From the NCBI GenBank assembly GCA_016717005.1, contig JADJUF010000038.1, positions 414,789 to 478,788 of the forward strand: a stretch of 64,000 nt of DNA, given 5' to 3'. Origin of the DNA: Myxococcales bacterium. Lineage in GTDB: Bacteria > Myxococcota_A > Polyangia > Haliangiales > Haliangiaceae. Numbering within the stretch: the first letter of the stretch is position 1; each line of letters begins with the position of its first letter. The notes beneath the pieces were generated by a model. It had not been told where the DNA came from and searched no databases. It saw only the letters and a list, made by a program, of their open reading frames with translations. Below are positions 25,111 to 33,537 of this stretch, one piece after another. A program made the position numbers and the translations under genes.

Positions 25111-27393
25111 ATGCGCCCTCGCCTCCGCACCGTGCTGCTCGTCACCGTCGGGCTCGTCGGGACCTGCGGCGTCGCTGGGTACGTCCTCTACGGCGGCGGT
25201 CGCCACCAGGGGCCGGGCACGATCCACCCGCGCCCGGCGCCGGCGCCGATCCTCGCCGCGCGCGCCCAGGCCCAGACCGCGGCGCGCGCCCAGTTCACCC
25301 CGCCGCCACCGACGAGCCAGATCTTGTTCGGTGACCTGCACGTGCACACGACGTTCTCGGCCGACGCGTTCATGCGCAGCCTGCCGTTCCTGCAAGGCGA
25401 GGGCGCGCACCCGCCGGCCGACGCGTGCGACTACGCGCGCTTCTGCGCCGGCCTCGACTTCTTCGCGCTCACCGACCACGCCGAGTCGATGACCCCGCGC
25501 CACTGGCGCGAGTCGCTGGCGTCGGTGCGGCAGTGCAACGCCGTCGCCGGCGACCCCGCCGATCCCGATCTGGTGGCGTTCGCGGGCTGGGAGTGGAGCC
25601 AGGTCGGGGCCACGCCCGAGGAGCACTACGGCCACAAGAACGTCATCCTGCGCGACGTCGACGAGGCCGCGCTGCCGCGCCGGCCGATCGCGGCGCCCGG
25701 GCTGATCGGCAACGCGCTGCGCGGGCTCGGCATCAGCCGCTGGCGCCAGGCCCAGATCCCGCTGCGCGACTTCGGCCAGCGCCAGCGCTACCTCGACGTG
25801 CGCACCTATCAACAGGAGCTGGCGGCGGTGCCGGAGTGTCCGGCCGGCGTCGACACGCGCGCGCTGCCCGACGGCTGCCGCGAGCTGGCCGCGACGCCGG
25901 CCGAGCTGTACGAGAAGCTGGCGCAGTGGGGCGGCGCGGCGCTGGTGATCCCGCACGGCACCACCTGGGGCTTCTACACGCCGCCCGGCTACACCTGGGA
26001 CAAGCAGCTCGCGCCGGCGCAGCGCGACGTCACGCGCCAGCGCCTGGTCGAGGTCTACTCGGGCCACGGCAACTCGGAGGAGTACCGGCGCTGGGACGAG
26101 CTCGAGCGCGGCGCCGACGGCGTGGCCCGGTGCCCGGCGCCGACCGCCGATCATGAGGCGTGCTGCTGGCGCGCCGGCGAGCTCATCCGCGACCGCTGCG
26201 GCGCCGCGCCGGCGGCCGAGTGCGAGGCCCGGGTCGAGGCCGCGCGCGCCAACTACGTCGCGGCCGGCGTCGCTGGTCACCTGACCGTGCCCGGCGCCAG
26301 CGTCACCGACTGGAAGGACTGCGGGCAGTGCCGCGACTGCTTCGCGCCGACGTTCGGGTTCCGACCCGGCGGCTCGATCCAGTACATGCTCGCGCGCGGC
26401 GACTTCACCGATCCGGCGGCGCCGTACCACGAGCGCCTGGGCCTGATGGCGTCGTCGGACAACCACAGCGCCCGGCCCGGCGCCGGCTACAAGGAGCTGG
26501 CGCGCCGCAAGCTGACCGAGGCCACCGGCGCCAAGGACGAGGCGTGGCGCGCGTTCGTGTTCGGCGCGCAGCCGCGGCCGAGCCCGACCTCGGTGCCGTT
26601 CGACCGGGCGCGGGTCGGCAAGATGCTGCCCTGGCAGGTGGTGGACCTCGAGCGGCAGGCGTCGTTCTTCATGACCGGCGGGCTGGTCGCGGTCCACGCC
26701 GCCGGCCGCAGCCGCGGCGCGATCTGGGACGCGCTCACGGCGCGCACGGTCTACGGCACGTCGGGCGAGCGCATCCTGCTGTGGTTCGACCTGGTCGCGG
26801 GCGCGGCGGCGCCGGCGTCGATGGGCGCCGCGGTCGAGGTCACGGCGACGCCGCGGTTCGTCGTGCGCGCGGCCGGCTCGTTCGTGCAGCAGCCCGGGTG
26901 CCCGGCCGACGTGCTGGCCGCGCTGCCGGCGGCGCGGCTGGCGCGGCTGTGCCAGGGCGAGTGCTACCACCCCGGCGATCAGCGCCACAAGATCGTGCGC
27001 GTCGAGGTGATCCGGATCCGGCCGCAGGCGCGCGCCGACGAGCCGATCGACGGCCTCATCGACGATCCGTGGCGGGTGCTGCCGTGCGACGACCGCGGCG
27101 CCGGCTGCGAGGTCGAGTTCGAGGACCCCGACGCGGTCGCCGGCGGGCGCGAGGTCCTGTACTACGTGCGCGCGATCCAGGAGGCCACGCCGGCGATCAA
27201 CGGCGGCGGCCTGCGGTGCGAGCGCGTCGGCGACGACGCCTGCGCGCGCCTGACCCCGTGCTACGGCGACTACCGCACGCCCTACGCCGACGACTGCACG
27301 ACGCCGATCGAGGAGCGGGCGTGGTCGTCGCCGATCTGGGTGCGGCCGGCGGCGGCCGCGCCGGGCGTCGACGCCGGCGTGGGGCAGCCGTGA
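25111..27393 (+). CDS. DUF3604 / PHP-like metal-dependent hydrolase, membrane-anchored
   Basis: 760 aa. An N-terminal hydrophobic segment (TVLLVTVGLVGTCGVAGYVL) anchors or exports it. PHP-type metal-binding motifs follow: FGDLHVHTTFSADA (about residue 75), FALTDHAE (about 125), IPHGTTWGFY, VYSGHGNSEEY and MASSDNHSARPG (about 450), which supply His/Asp ligands. Numerous cysteines (ACCWRAGEL, DCGQCRDCF) suggest disulfides in the periplasm. DUF3604 proteins are large PHP-superfamily members without known substrate. The stop overlaps the next gene as GTGA, coupling it to a PpiC-type isomerase and a HupE-like protein. Confidence 0.85.
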   Translation: MRPRLRTVLLVTVGLVGTCGVAGYVLYGGGRHQGPGTIHPRPAPAPILAARAQAQTAARAQFTPPPPTSQILFGDLHVHTTFSADAFMRSLPFLQGEGAHPPADACDYARFCAGLDFFALTDHAESMTPRHWRESLASVRQCNAVAGDPADPDLVAFAGWEWSQVGATPEEHYGHKNVILRDVDEAALPRRPIAAPGLIGNALRGLGISRWRQAQIPLRDFGQRQRYLDVRTYQQELAAVPECPAGVDTRALPDGCRELAATPAELYEKLAQWGGAALVIPHGTTWGFYTPPGYTWDKQLAPAQRDVTRQRLVEVYSGHGNSEEYRRWDELERGADGVARCPAPTADHEACCWRAGELIRDRCGAAPAAECEARVEAARANYVAAGVAGHLTVPGASVTDWKDCGQCRDCFAPTFGFRPGGSIQYMLARGDFTDPAAPYHERLGLMASSDNHSARPGAGYKELARRKLTEATGAKDEAWRAFVFGAQPRPSPTSVPFDRARVGKMLPWQVVDLERQASFFMTGGLVAVHAAGRSRGAIWDALTARTVYGTSGERILLWFDLVAGAAAPASMGAAVEVTATPRFVVRAAGSFVQQPGCPADVLAALPAARLARLCQGECYHPGDQRHKIVRVEVIRIRPQARADEPIDGLIDDPWRVLPCDDRGAGCEVEFEDPDAVAGGREVLYYVRAIQEATPAINGGGLRCERVGDDACARLTPCYGDYRTPYADDCTTPIEERAWSSPIWVRPAAAAPGVDAGVGQP

Positions 27394-28313
27394 CCGCGCG
27401 GCCGCTGGTGTTGCTGGCGCTCGGCGCGGCGGCGGGCGCGTCCGTCGCGGTGCTCGGCCTGGTGGCGCCGCACCGGCGCGCGCCGACGGTGCCGGCCGAC
27501 GCGGCGGCGCTGGTCAACGGCGTGCCGATCAGCCGCGCCACCTACCAGGCGGCGCTGGCCGCGGTCGCCGACGATCGCCGCGACGGCGCGGCCGATCCGG
27601 CGCTGCGCGCGCGCGTGCTCGACCGGCTGATCGAGGAGGAGCTGCTGGTGCAGCGCGGCCTGGCCCTGGGCCTGGTGCGCCTCGACCCGCGCGTGCGCGC
27701 CGATCTGGTCGCCGCGGTGCTGGCCGAGATCGACGGCGCCGCCGAGCTGGGGCCGCCGCCCGACGACGCGGCCCTGGCCGCGCTCCACGCCGCCGAGCCG
27801 GGGCGGTTCAGCCGCGCGCCGCGCGTGACCGTCACGACCGCGTGGTTCGCCGGCGTCGACGGTGCGGCCCGGGCCGCGGCGGGGCGGGCGACGGTCACCG
27901 ACGAGGTCAGCTGGGCCGCGGTGCGCGCCGGCGCCGATCGGCCGGCGGTGGTGGTCCCGACCGGCGCGGTGCCGGCCGGCGGCCTGCTCGACGTGCTCGG
28001 CCCGACCGCGGCGCGCGCCGCGTTGACGCTGGCGGTCGGTGAGGTCAGCGCGCCGGTCGTGACCTCGGGCGGGTGCTGGCTGGTGCGGCTCGAGGCGCGC
28101 GCCGACGGCGGCGTGCGCGCGCTGGCCGAGGTGCGGCCCGAGGTCCAGGCCGAGTACTGGCGGCAGGCGGGCGACCGCCGGCTGCGGGCGACGCTCGACG
28201 ACGAGCGCCGCGCGGCCCGGGTCGTGATCGCGCCCGACGTCGCGCGCGGCGACGGGGTCGCGGCGGCCCCGGCGGCCGTGGCGGCGGGCGACACCGACGA
28301 GGTCCCGCGGTGA
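27390..28313 (+). CDS. Periplasmic peptidyl-prolyl isomerase (SurA/PpiC-like)
   Basis: 307 aa. GTG 27390 overlaps the DUF3604 stop by four bases. N-terminal membrane/signal segment (PLVLLALGAAAGASVAVLGL), then a SurA-N-like helix bundle (ALVNGVPISRATYQAALAAV, RVLDRLIEEELLVQRGLAL) and a parvulin-like domain with degenerate features (TLAVGEVSAPVVTSGGCWLV, RPEVQAEYWRQAGD). Likely chaperones folding of its exported neighbours. Its last ~17 codons are part of an 89-bp tandem duplication that continues into the next gene. Confidence 0.8.
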   Translation: MTARPLVLLALGAAAGASVAVLGLVAPHRRAPTVPADAAALVNGVPISRATYQAALAAVADDRRDGAADPALRARVLDRLIEEELLVQRGLALGLVRLDPRVRADLVAAVLAEIDGAAELGPPPDDAALAALHAAEPGRFSRAPRVTVTTAWFAGVDGAARAAAGRATVTDEVSWAAVRAGADRPAVVVPTGAVPAGGLLDVLGPTAARAALTLAVGEVSAPVVTSGGCWLVRLEARADGGVRALAEVRPEVQAEYWRQAGDRRLRATLDDERRAARVVIAPDVARGDGVAAAPAAVAAGDTDEVPR

Positions 28314-28421
28314 GCGCGCGCGTGCGCGTCGCCGTGTCGATCGCGATCGCGGCGGCCCCGGCGGCCGTGGCGGCGGGCGACACCGACGAGGTCCCGCGGT
28401 GAGCGCGCGCGTGCGCGTCGC
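28260..28421. repeat. 89-bp-period tandem duplication across a stop/start junction
   Basis: About 73 bp (GCGGCGGCCCCGGCGGCCGT through GTGCGCGTCGC) occurs at 28260-28332 and again at 28349-28421, a period of 89. Each copy contains the end of the isomerase gene, the overlapping GTGA, and the first codons of the HupE-like gene. The product is a 30-codon mini-frame (28310-28402) that itself begins and ends with GTGA overlaps. Confidence 0.9.
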
Positions 28422-29574
28422 GTTGCTGATCGCGGTGGCGGCGGTCTCGTTCGCGGTCGCCCCGGCCGCGGCCCACACCCGCAGCCTCGCGCGCTCGGTG
28501 ATCACGCTCGATGACGATCGCGGCGGCGCCGACGTGCGCGTGACGATCTCGCGGCTCGATCGCGACGCGCTGTACGCGCGGCTGGGCGGGCCGACCGGCC
28601 TGCCGGCGGCGCTGACCACCGGCCTGGCCCTGGTCGGCGCGGCCGGGCCGTGCGCGGCGACGACCCCGACCGAGCTGCCCGCGCCCGACGGCGACGCGGC
28701 CTACCACTGGCGCGTGCGGTGCCCGACGCCGCCGACCCGGCTGGTGTGCGGGCTGCTCGTCGACGTCGTGCCCGGCCACGTCCACCTGGCGCGGCTGATC
28801 GATCACGGCCACGGCGTGGTCGTCGCGCTGGCGGCCGAGCGCCGCGAGGTCGCGCTCGATCAGCCCGCGGCCGCGACCGGCCTCACCGGGTTCGTGCGCC
28901 TGGGCTTCGGCCACGTCGCCGGGGGCGTCGATCACCTGCTGTTCTTGCTGACCTTGCTGCTGGTCGCGGCGTCGCTGCGCGAGCTGACCGTGGCCGCGAC
29001 CGGCTTCACCGTCGGGCACAGCGCCGCGCTGGCGCTGGCCGTGGTCGCGGGCGCGCGGCCGTCGTCGGCGGGCATCGAGGTCCTGGTCGCGGCGTCGATC
29101 GTCGTGGTCGCGGCCGAGGCCGCCGCCGCCCGCGCCGGCCATCGCGGCCGCCACGTGCCGATCGCGGTGGCGCTGGGCCTGGCCGCGCTCGCGGCCCTGG
29201 CGGCGGCGACCGGCGGACCGGCGCTGGCGCTGCTCGGCTTCGCCGGGCTCGCGGCCTGCTACCTCGCCTGGGTCGGGCGCTCCTCGGGGCGCACCGTGCG
29301 GATCGCGATCACCGCGCTGTTCGGCCTGGTCCACGGCTTCGCGTTCGCCGGGCCGCTGGCCGATCTGGCGCTGCCCGCCCCGGCGCTGGCGCGGGCGCTG
29401 CTCGGGTTCAACCTCGGGATCGAGCTGGCGCAGCTCGCGCTCCTGGGGCTGGGCTGGCTGGTGCTCGCGCGCGCGCGCCGGGCCGCGCCGGTCGCGACCG
29501 CGCTCGCCCTCGACGTCGCCGCCGGCCTGGCGATCGCGCCGGCGATCTACTGGGCGATCACCCGCGCGGCGTGA
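28399..29574 (+). CDS. HupE/UreJ_2-family membrane protein
   Basis: 391 aa. Signal peptide (VALLIAVAAVSFAVAPAAA) ending before HTRSLARSV, a periplasmic domain of ~150 residues with one cysteine pair, then about six or seven transmembrane helices beginning with the HupE-like signature GFVRLGFGHVAGGVDHLLFL. Also TVGHSAALALAVVA, and FGLVHGFAFAGPL with conserved His residues seen in this family. Classic HupE/UreJ transport Ni; the long HupE/UreJ_2 type found beside DUF3604 and PpiC genes has no established substrate. GTG 28399 start, coupled to upstream genes. Confidence 0.85.
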   Translation: MSARVRVALLIAVAAVSFAVAPAAAHTRSLARSVITLDDDRGGADVRVTISRLDRDALYARLGGPTGLPAALTTGLALVGAAGPCAATTPTELPAPDGDAAYHWRVRCPTPPTRLVCGLLVDVVPGHVHLARLIDHGHGVVVALAAERREVALDQPAAATGLTGFVRLGFGHVAGGVDHLLFLLTLLLVAASLRELTVAATGFTVGHSAALALAVVAGARPSSAGIEVLVAASIVVVAAEAAAARAGHRGRHVPIAVALGLAALAALAAATGGPALALLGFAGLAACYLAWVGRSSGRTVRIAITALFGLVHGFAFAGPLADLALPAPALARALLGFNLGIELAQLALLGLGWLVLARARRAAPVATALALDVAAGLAIAPAIYWAITRAA

Positions 29575-30261
29575 TCACGACGCCGGGCGCCGACCCAGCG
29601 GCACCAGCGGCGCCGCCGGCGGCGGCCCGACGACCGCCTCGACCCGATCGAGCGCGTCGACCAGCTCGGGGCCGAACACCGCGGCCAGGGTGTCGCGCGC
29701 GACCCGGTACAGCGACGGCGCGCCCGCGGCGTCGGCGCAGTCGTAGTCCTCGTAGTCGTCGGAGATGCAGATCGTGTCGTCCTCGTAGCTCATCGGGAAC
29801 AGCCGGCAGATGTGCGGCTTGACCTGGTGGAAGTCCCAGCCGCCCTCGAGCGCGGCCCGGTGGATCGCGCAGCCGCGGCGATCGTGGGCCAGGAACACGC
29901 AGCCGGTGGTGCCGTCGGCGCGGGTGAACGTCGCCGAGCGCACGTGCTGGCCCGACGGGTAGTCCGGATCGGTCTGGACCTCGGTCGTGAACCACGGCGC
30001 GGCGGCGGCGGCGGGCGTGAGCAGCCCGCGGAGCTGCTCGGCGTGGCCGAGGATCGCGTCGCGCTCGGTCACGTCGACGTCGGCGCCGTACTGGCAGCAG
30101 GCCTCGAGCAGCGGCCGCGGGCGCGGCATCGGCGCGCCCTCGTCGGCGACCATGACGCACTGGTGGGTCATGCAGTCGGCGACGACGCGCCGCACGAAGA
30201 TGTTGCGATCGACGCGGCGGAACCGCGCATGGTCGAGAGCGATGAAGTCCGGCTCGGGCAC
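29575..30261 (-). CDS. Cysteine-cluster protein (DUF3109/YkgJ-like)
   Basis: 228 aa from GTG 30261. Conserved cysteines: ADCMTHQCVM, LLEACCQYGADVDV, TGCVFLAHDRRGCAIHRAAL and HICRLFPMSYEDDTI, the arrangement seen in DUF3109/YkgJ-type putative Zn/Fe-binding proteins. Probably a cytoplasmic metal-binding protein. It ends one base after the HupE-like gene's stop on the opposite strand (convergent). The acidic segment SDDYEDYDCADAA is unusual. Confidence 0.8.
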   Translation of the reverse strand: MPEPDFIALDHARFRRVDRNIFVRRVVADCMTHQCVMVADEGAPMPRPRPLLEACCQYGADVDVTERDAILGHAEQLRGLLTPAAAAAPWFTTEVQTDPDYPSGQHVRSATFTRADGTTGCVFLAHDRRGCAIHRAALEGGWDFHQVKPHICRLFPMSYEDDTICISDDYEDYDCADAAGAPSLYRVARDTLAAVFGPELVDALDRVEAVVGPPPAAPLVPLGRRPAS

Positions 30262-30299
30262 GGGCGCACGCTACCAGAGATGCGCGCCGACGCGGTGCG

Positions 30300-30510
30300 C
30301 CGCGCGCGCGGTCAACGCCTGGGTCGCGGTCAACGTCCGGAGCGATCAACGCGGGCGGGTCAACGCCTGGCGCGGTCGACGCCTCGCGCGGACAACGCCC
30401 GTGCGGTGGCTACGCGCGGTCGCCGCGCGCGGTCGACCTCGCGCGGTCGCCGCCTCGCGCGGTCAAGGCCTCGCGCGGTCAAGGCCTCGCGCGGTCAACG
30501 CCCCGCGCGC
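30300..30510. repeat. Degenerate ~16-bp tandem repeats (CCTCGCGCGGTCAACG)
   Basis: A run of CTCGCGCGGTCAA/GGC-type units with variable spacing, best conserved at 30455-30500 where CCTCGCGCGGTCAAGG occurs twice in a row. It fills the gap between the cysteine-cluster gene's start and the 3' end of the DUF1294-like gene. No coding signal in any frame. Confidence 0.75.
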
Positions 30511-30773
30511 CACCACCACGCCAGCGCGCCCGCCTGGGCCAGCGCCGCCAGCGTCGCGATCACCACGAACCGCGGCTTGGCGACCTTGTGGCGCTGGCGG
30601 TGGCCGTACATCGCGACCACCGCGCCGACGCCGCCGAGCGCGGCCAGGCCGAGCAGCGTCCGCTCGCGGATCCGTCGGCGCTGGCGCCGCGCGCGGGCCT
30701 TGTCGATCCGGAACGCGGCCCACGCGATCAGGTCGAGGGCGCCGGCGAGCGCGAGGGCAGGTGCGAGCGCCAC
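30495..30773 (-). CDS. DUF1294-like small membrane protein
   Basis: 92 aa, GTG 30773. Hydrophobic N-terminus (ALALAGALDLIAWAAF) followed by the DUF1294 hallmark DKARARRQRRRIRERTLLGL, a second helix AALGGVGAVVAMYGHRQRHK, then the KPRF motif, FVVIATLAALAQAGALAWWW and a basic end. Short inner-membrane proteins of unknown role. The stop lies at the edge of the adjacent tandem repeat. Confidence 0.8.
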   Translation of the reverse strand: MALAPALALAGALDLIAWAAFRIDKARARRQRRRIRERTLLGLAALGGVGAVVAMYGHRQRHKVAKPRFVVIATLAALAQAGALAWWWRAGR

Positions 30774-30874
30774 CGCCGGAGCGATACCACGAGCGCGCGC
30801 GGGCGCGGTGTACGCGCAGGTGCGGTGACGTTGGTTCGCGTGAGCCGTGCGCGGCGACCATGTACAATCGCGCA

Positions 30875-32847
30875 ATGACCGGCCTGCGCTGGTGTGCGTC
30901 CCTCGCTGTGCTCCTCGGTGCGTGCTCGTTCGTGCCGAGCGGCGGCGGCCCTGACGGCGGCGACGCGGCGGACCTCGACGCGGCGGACCTCGACGCGATC
31001 GTCGGCGAGCCCGACGCGGCGGACCCCGACGCGATCGTCGGCGAGCCCGACGCGGCGGACCTCGACGCGGCGGACCTCGACGCGGCGGACCTCGACGCCG
31101 CCGTCGACGCCGCGGCTCCGGACGCGCTCGACGTCGACGCGCTCGACGTCGACGCCGCCACCACGACCGGCCGCGCGCTGATCGACGACACCGCCGCCGA
31201 CTTCGGCCAGGGCGCGCCCATCGAGGTCGAGACCCGGCTCGAGGCCGCCGGCGCGGTCGCGCCTCGCGCCTACTACGTCGGCTCGCTGTGCGCCGGCGGC
31301 AGCGACAGCCGCCTGTTCGACGACGGCACGACCGCCGACGGCTCGGTCCTGCCGGCGACACCCGCCAAGCTCGGCCTGGCCCGCACCGTCGATCTCAACC
31401 TCGCCAACGACACGTTCCCGGCCGGCGTCGGCATCACCGCCGCGACCGACTGGACGCTGTGGTGGTGGGGCGAGCTGTACCTCACCGCCGGCAGCCACGG
31501 GTTCCAGCTCGACGGCGACGATCACGCGTTCCTCGAGCTCGCGCCGATCGGATCGACCGCGTACACCAAGCTGATCGGCGTCAACTTCGGCGCCGGCGGC
31601 GCGGCCACCTTCGACGCGCCCGCGACCGGCTGGTACGGCTTCCGGGTCGCCGTGGCCCAGCGCGGTGGCGCGGTCGACCTGTGGCCGCGGCTCGACGGCG
31701 CCACGATCCCGCGCGGGCTGACGCGGTGCCGCGTCGACGGGGTGAGCGGCCTGGCCATGACCGGCTTCGACGAGGCCCAGTTCCTCGACGTCGGCGCCAC
31801 CAGCGTGGTCGCCGCGGCCGCGAACGTCGACTGGGGCTTCGGCCAGCCCGCCGATCTGGGCGTCACCGACGTCAACACCTTCGGCGTGCGCTGGTCCGGG
31901 CAGCTCTTCGTCGCGGTCGCCGGGACCTACCGGCTGCGGGTGCAGTCCGACGACGGCTACCGGCTGTGGGTCGACGGCACCCAGCGGCTGATCAACCTCG
32001 GCGATGGCAACTTCGACGTCACCACGGGCGACCTCGTGCTCGCCGTGGGCTGGCACGACCTGGTGTTCGACACCACCGAGTCGAGCCTCGGGGCGAGGTC
32101 GATCCTGACGGTGGCCAGCGGCCCCGAGCTGGTCGGGCAGCCGCTGCCGGCGGCGCGGCTGCCCGGCCGAGGGCCGCGCCGAGCGTTTTCGAGTCCCTCA
32201 CCGCCGGCGCGGTCGGCGAGCCTGGCCCCCGCGCTGTTCACCTTCACGCGCCCTCGGCCGGCGCCACGATCACCGGCGTCGACGTCGGCTACCGCCTCAA
32301 CATCGACAACGTGGTCTCGAACGTCACGACCACGCTGCGCAACGCCGCCGCGAATACGACGCTGCGCAACAACACGCTCACCGGCGACACCACCGACCGC
32401 TTCCACCCGACCGCGTTCGACGGCGGCGCGCTGACGTCGCCCTGGGGCCTGGGGTTCGACATCGCCAGCGGCGGCGGCAGCCTCGACCAGAGCTGGCTGA
32501 CCGTGCGCTACGCCGATCCGGCCGGCACCGGTCCGACGCCGACGGTCGCGACCTTCACCAGCTCGGTGCGCGATCTCCTGGCGGCCGGCGGCGCCGAGGT
32601 CGCGTCGCTCGATCTGATCACCGTGCTGGAGCGGCCCGCGCCCGGCGCGGTCGTGACGATCGCGCTGCGCACGTGCGACACCGCGCCGGCGTGCGCCGCC
32701 GAGGCCTGGTCGGGCGAGTTCGCGTCCGGCAACGCGTTGCCGGGCGTGCCGGTGCGCCGCTTCCTGCAGTACCGCCTGCGGTTCACCACCGACGGCGATC
32801 ACGAGCCCGCGGTCGAGCGCGTGCAGCTCGACTACGCCACGCGCTGA
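30875..32847 (+). CDS. Lipoprotein with two PA14-like domains, frame-shifted
   Basis: Signal MTGLRWCASLAVLLGAC with lipobox Cys 17 (ATG 30860 is an alternative), then a striking Asp-Ala repeat linker encoded by GCGGACCTCGACGC units (30960-31150). Two PA14-type modules follow: WGELYLTAGSHGFQLDGDDH and WSGQLFVAVAGTYRLRVQSD with DDGYRLWVDGTQ, the carbohydrate-binding-type fold. Between about 32155 and 32245 the frame changes two or three times (LPAARL to SVFESLTAGAVGEPGP to ALFTFT to APSAGATITGVDVGYRLN). A C-terminal domain then runs to 32847. Likely surface-exposed; the frame changes look like indel errors. Confidence 0.75.
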
Positions 32848-33000
32848 CCCGGTCACGGCAGGCTCACGAACTCGACCCGCCGGTCGACGCCCTCGGCTAA
32901 CCTTCGGTGTCCACAGGGGTCTTCGTGGTTGAATGGCCGCGCCGTCCCTCGCGTCTATCTGGCTGCCGCCCAGCGCCCAAGGCGCCCCAAGGAGAACTCA

Positions 33001-33525
33001 TGAAGGCTCGCACCCGTCGCACCCTGTTTCTGACCCTGGCCTTGATGGTGGCCGGCTCCTCGCTGGCCGCCGCGGACGATCACGGCCGCGGCCGTGGTCG
33101 CGACCGCAACCGCACCAAGCGCCCGGTCGTCGTCGTCCAGCCCCCGAACGTCGTGGTCCGCCCGCCGACCGTGGTGGTGCGTCCGCCGATCGTGCAGCCG
33201 CCGATCGTCGTGGCCCGGCCGCAGCCGCCGATCGTCGTCGGGTACCCGACCGCGGCTCCGCCGCCGATCCGCGCCGAGAATCCCGGCCGCGCGCGCCGCG
33301 GCAAGATCTGGATCGAGGGCCGCGCCGCCGCCGGCGCCGGTGATGGAGCAGCAGCGCCCGCGCGCGGGCTACGTGTGGGTGACGGGCAACCACGTCTGGC
33401 GCGACGGCGGCTACGTCTGGGCGCCGGGCCACTGGGAGCGTCAGCGGGCCGGGCGCGCCTGGGTCGGTGGGCAGTGGTCGCTCCAGGGCGATCACTACGT
33501 CTGGATCGAGGGCGGCTGGCGCTGA
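33001..33525 (+). CDS. Secreted YXWGXW/WXXGXW-repeat protein, frame-shifted
   Basis: ATG 33001 with signal peptide LFLTLALMVAGSSLAAA. Then a basic region (GRGRDRNRTKRP), a Val/Pro/Arg repeat (VVVRPPTVVVRPPIVQPP), and after a one-base frame change near 33330-33345 the sequence RAGYVWVTGNHVWRDGGYVW and GHWERQRAGRAWVGGQWSLQ. These are repeats of the YxWxxGxW type found in BcpO-related exported proteins of unknown function. Good spacing of an AAGGAG ribosome site before the ATG. Confidence 0.75.
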
Positions 33526-33537
33526 GCCTGGTCGCCG

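Noticed and set aside
28310..28402. 30-codon frame between the isomerase and HupE-like genes
   Set aside because: Entirely a product of the 89-bp duplication (truncated signal start plus isomerase tail); not listed as a gene.
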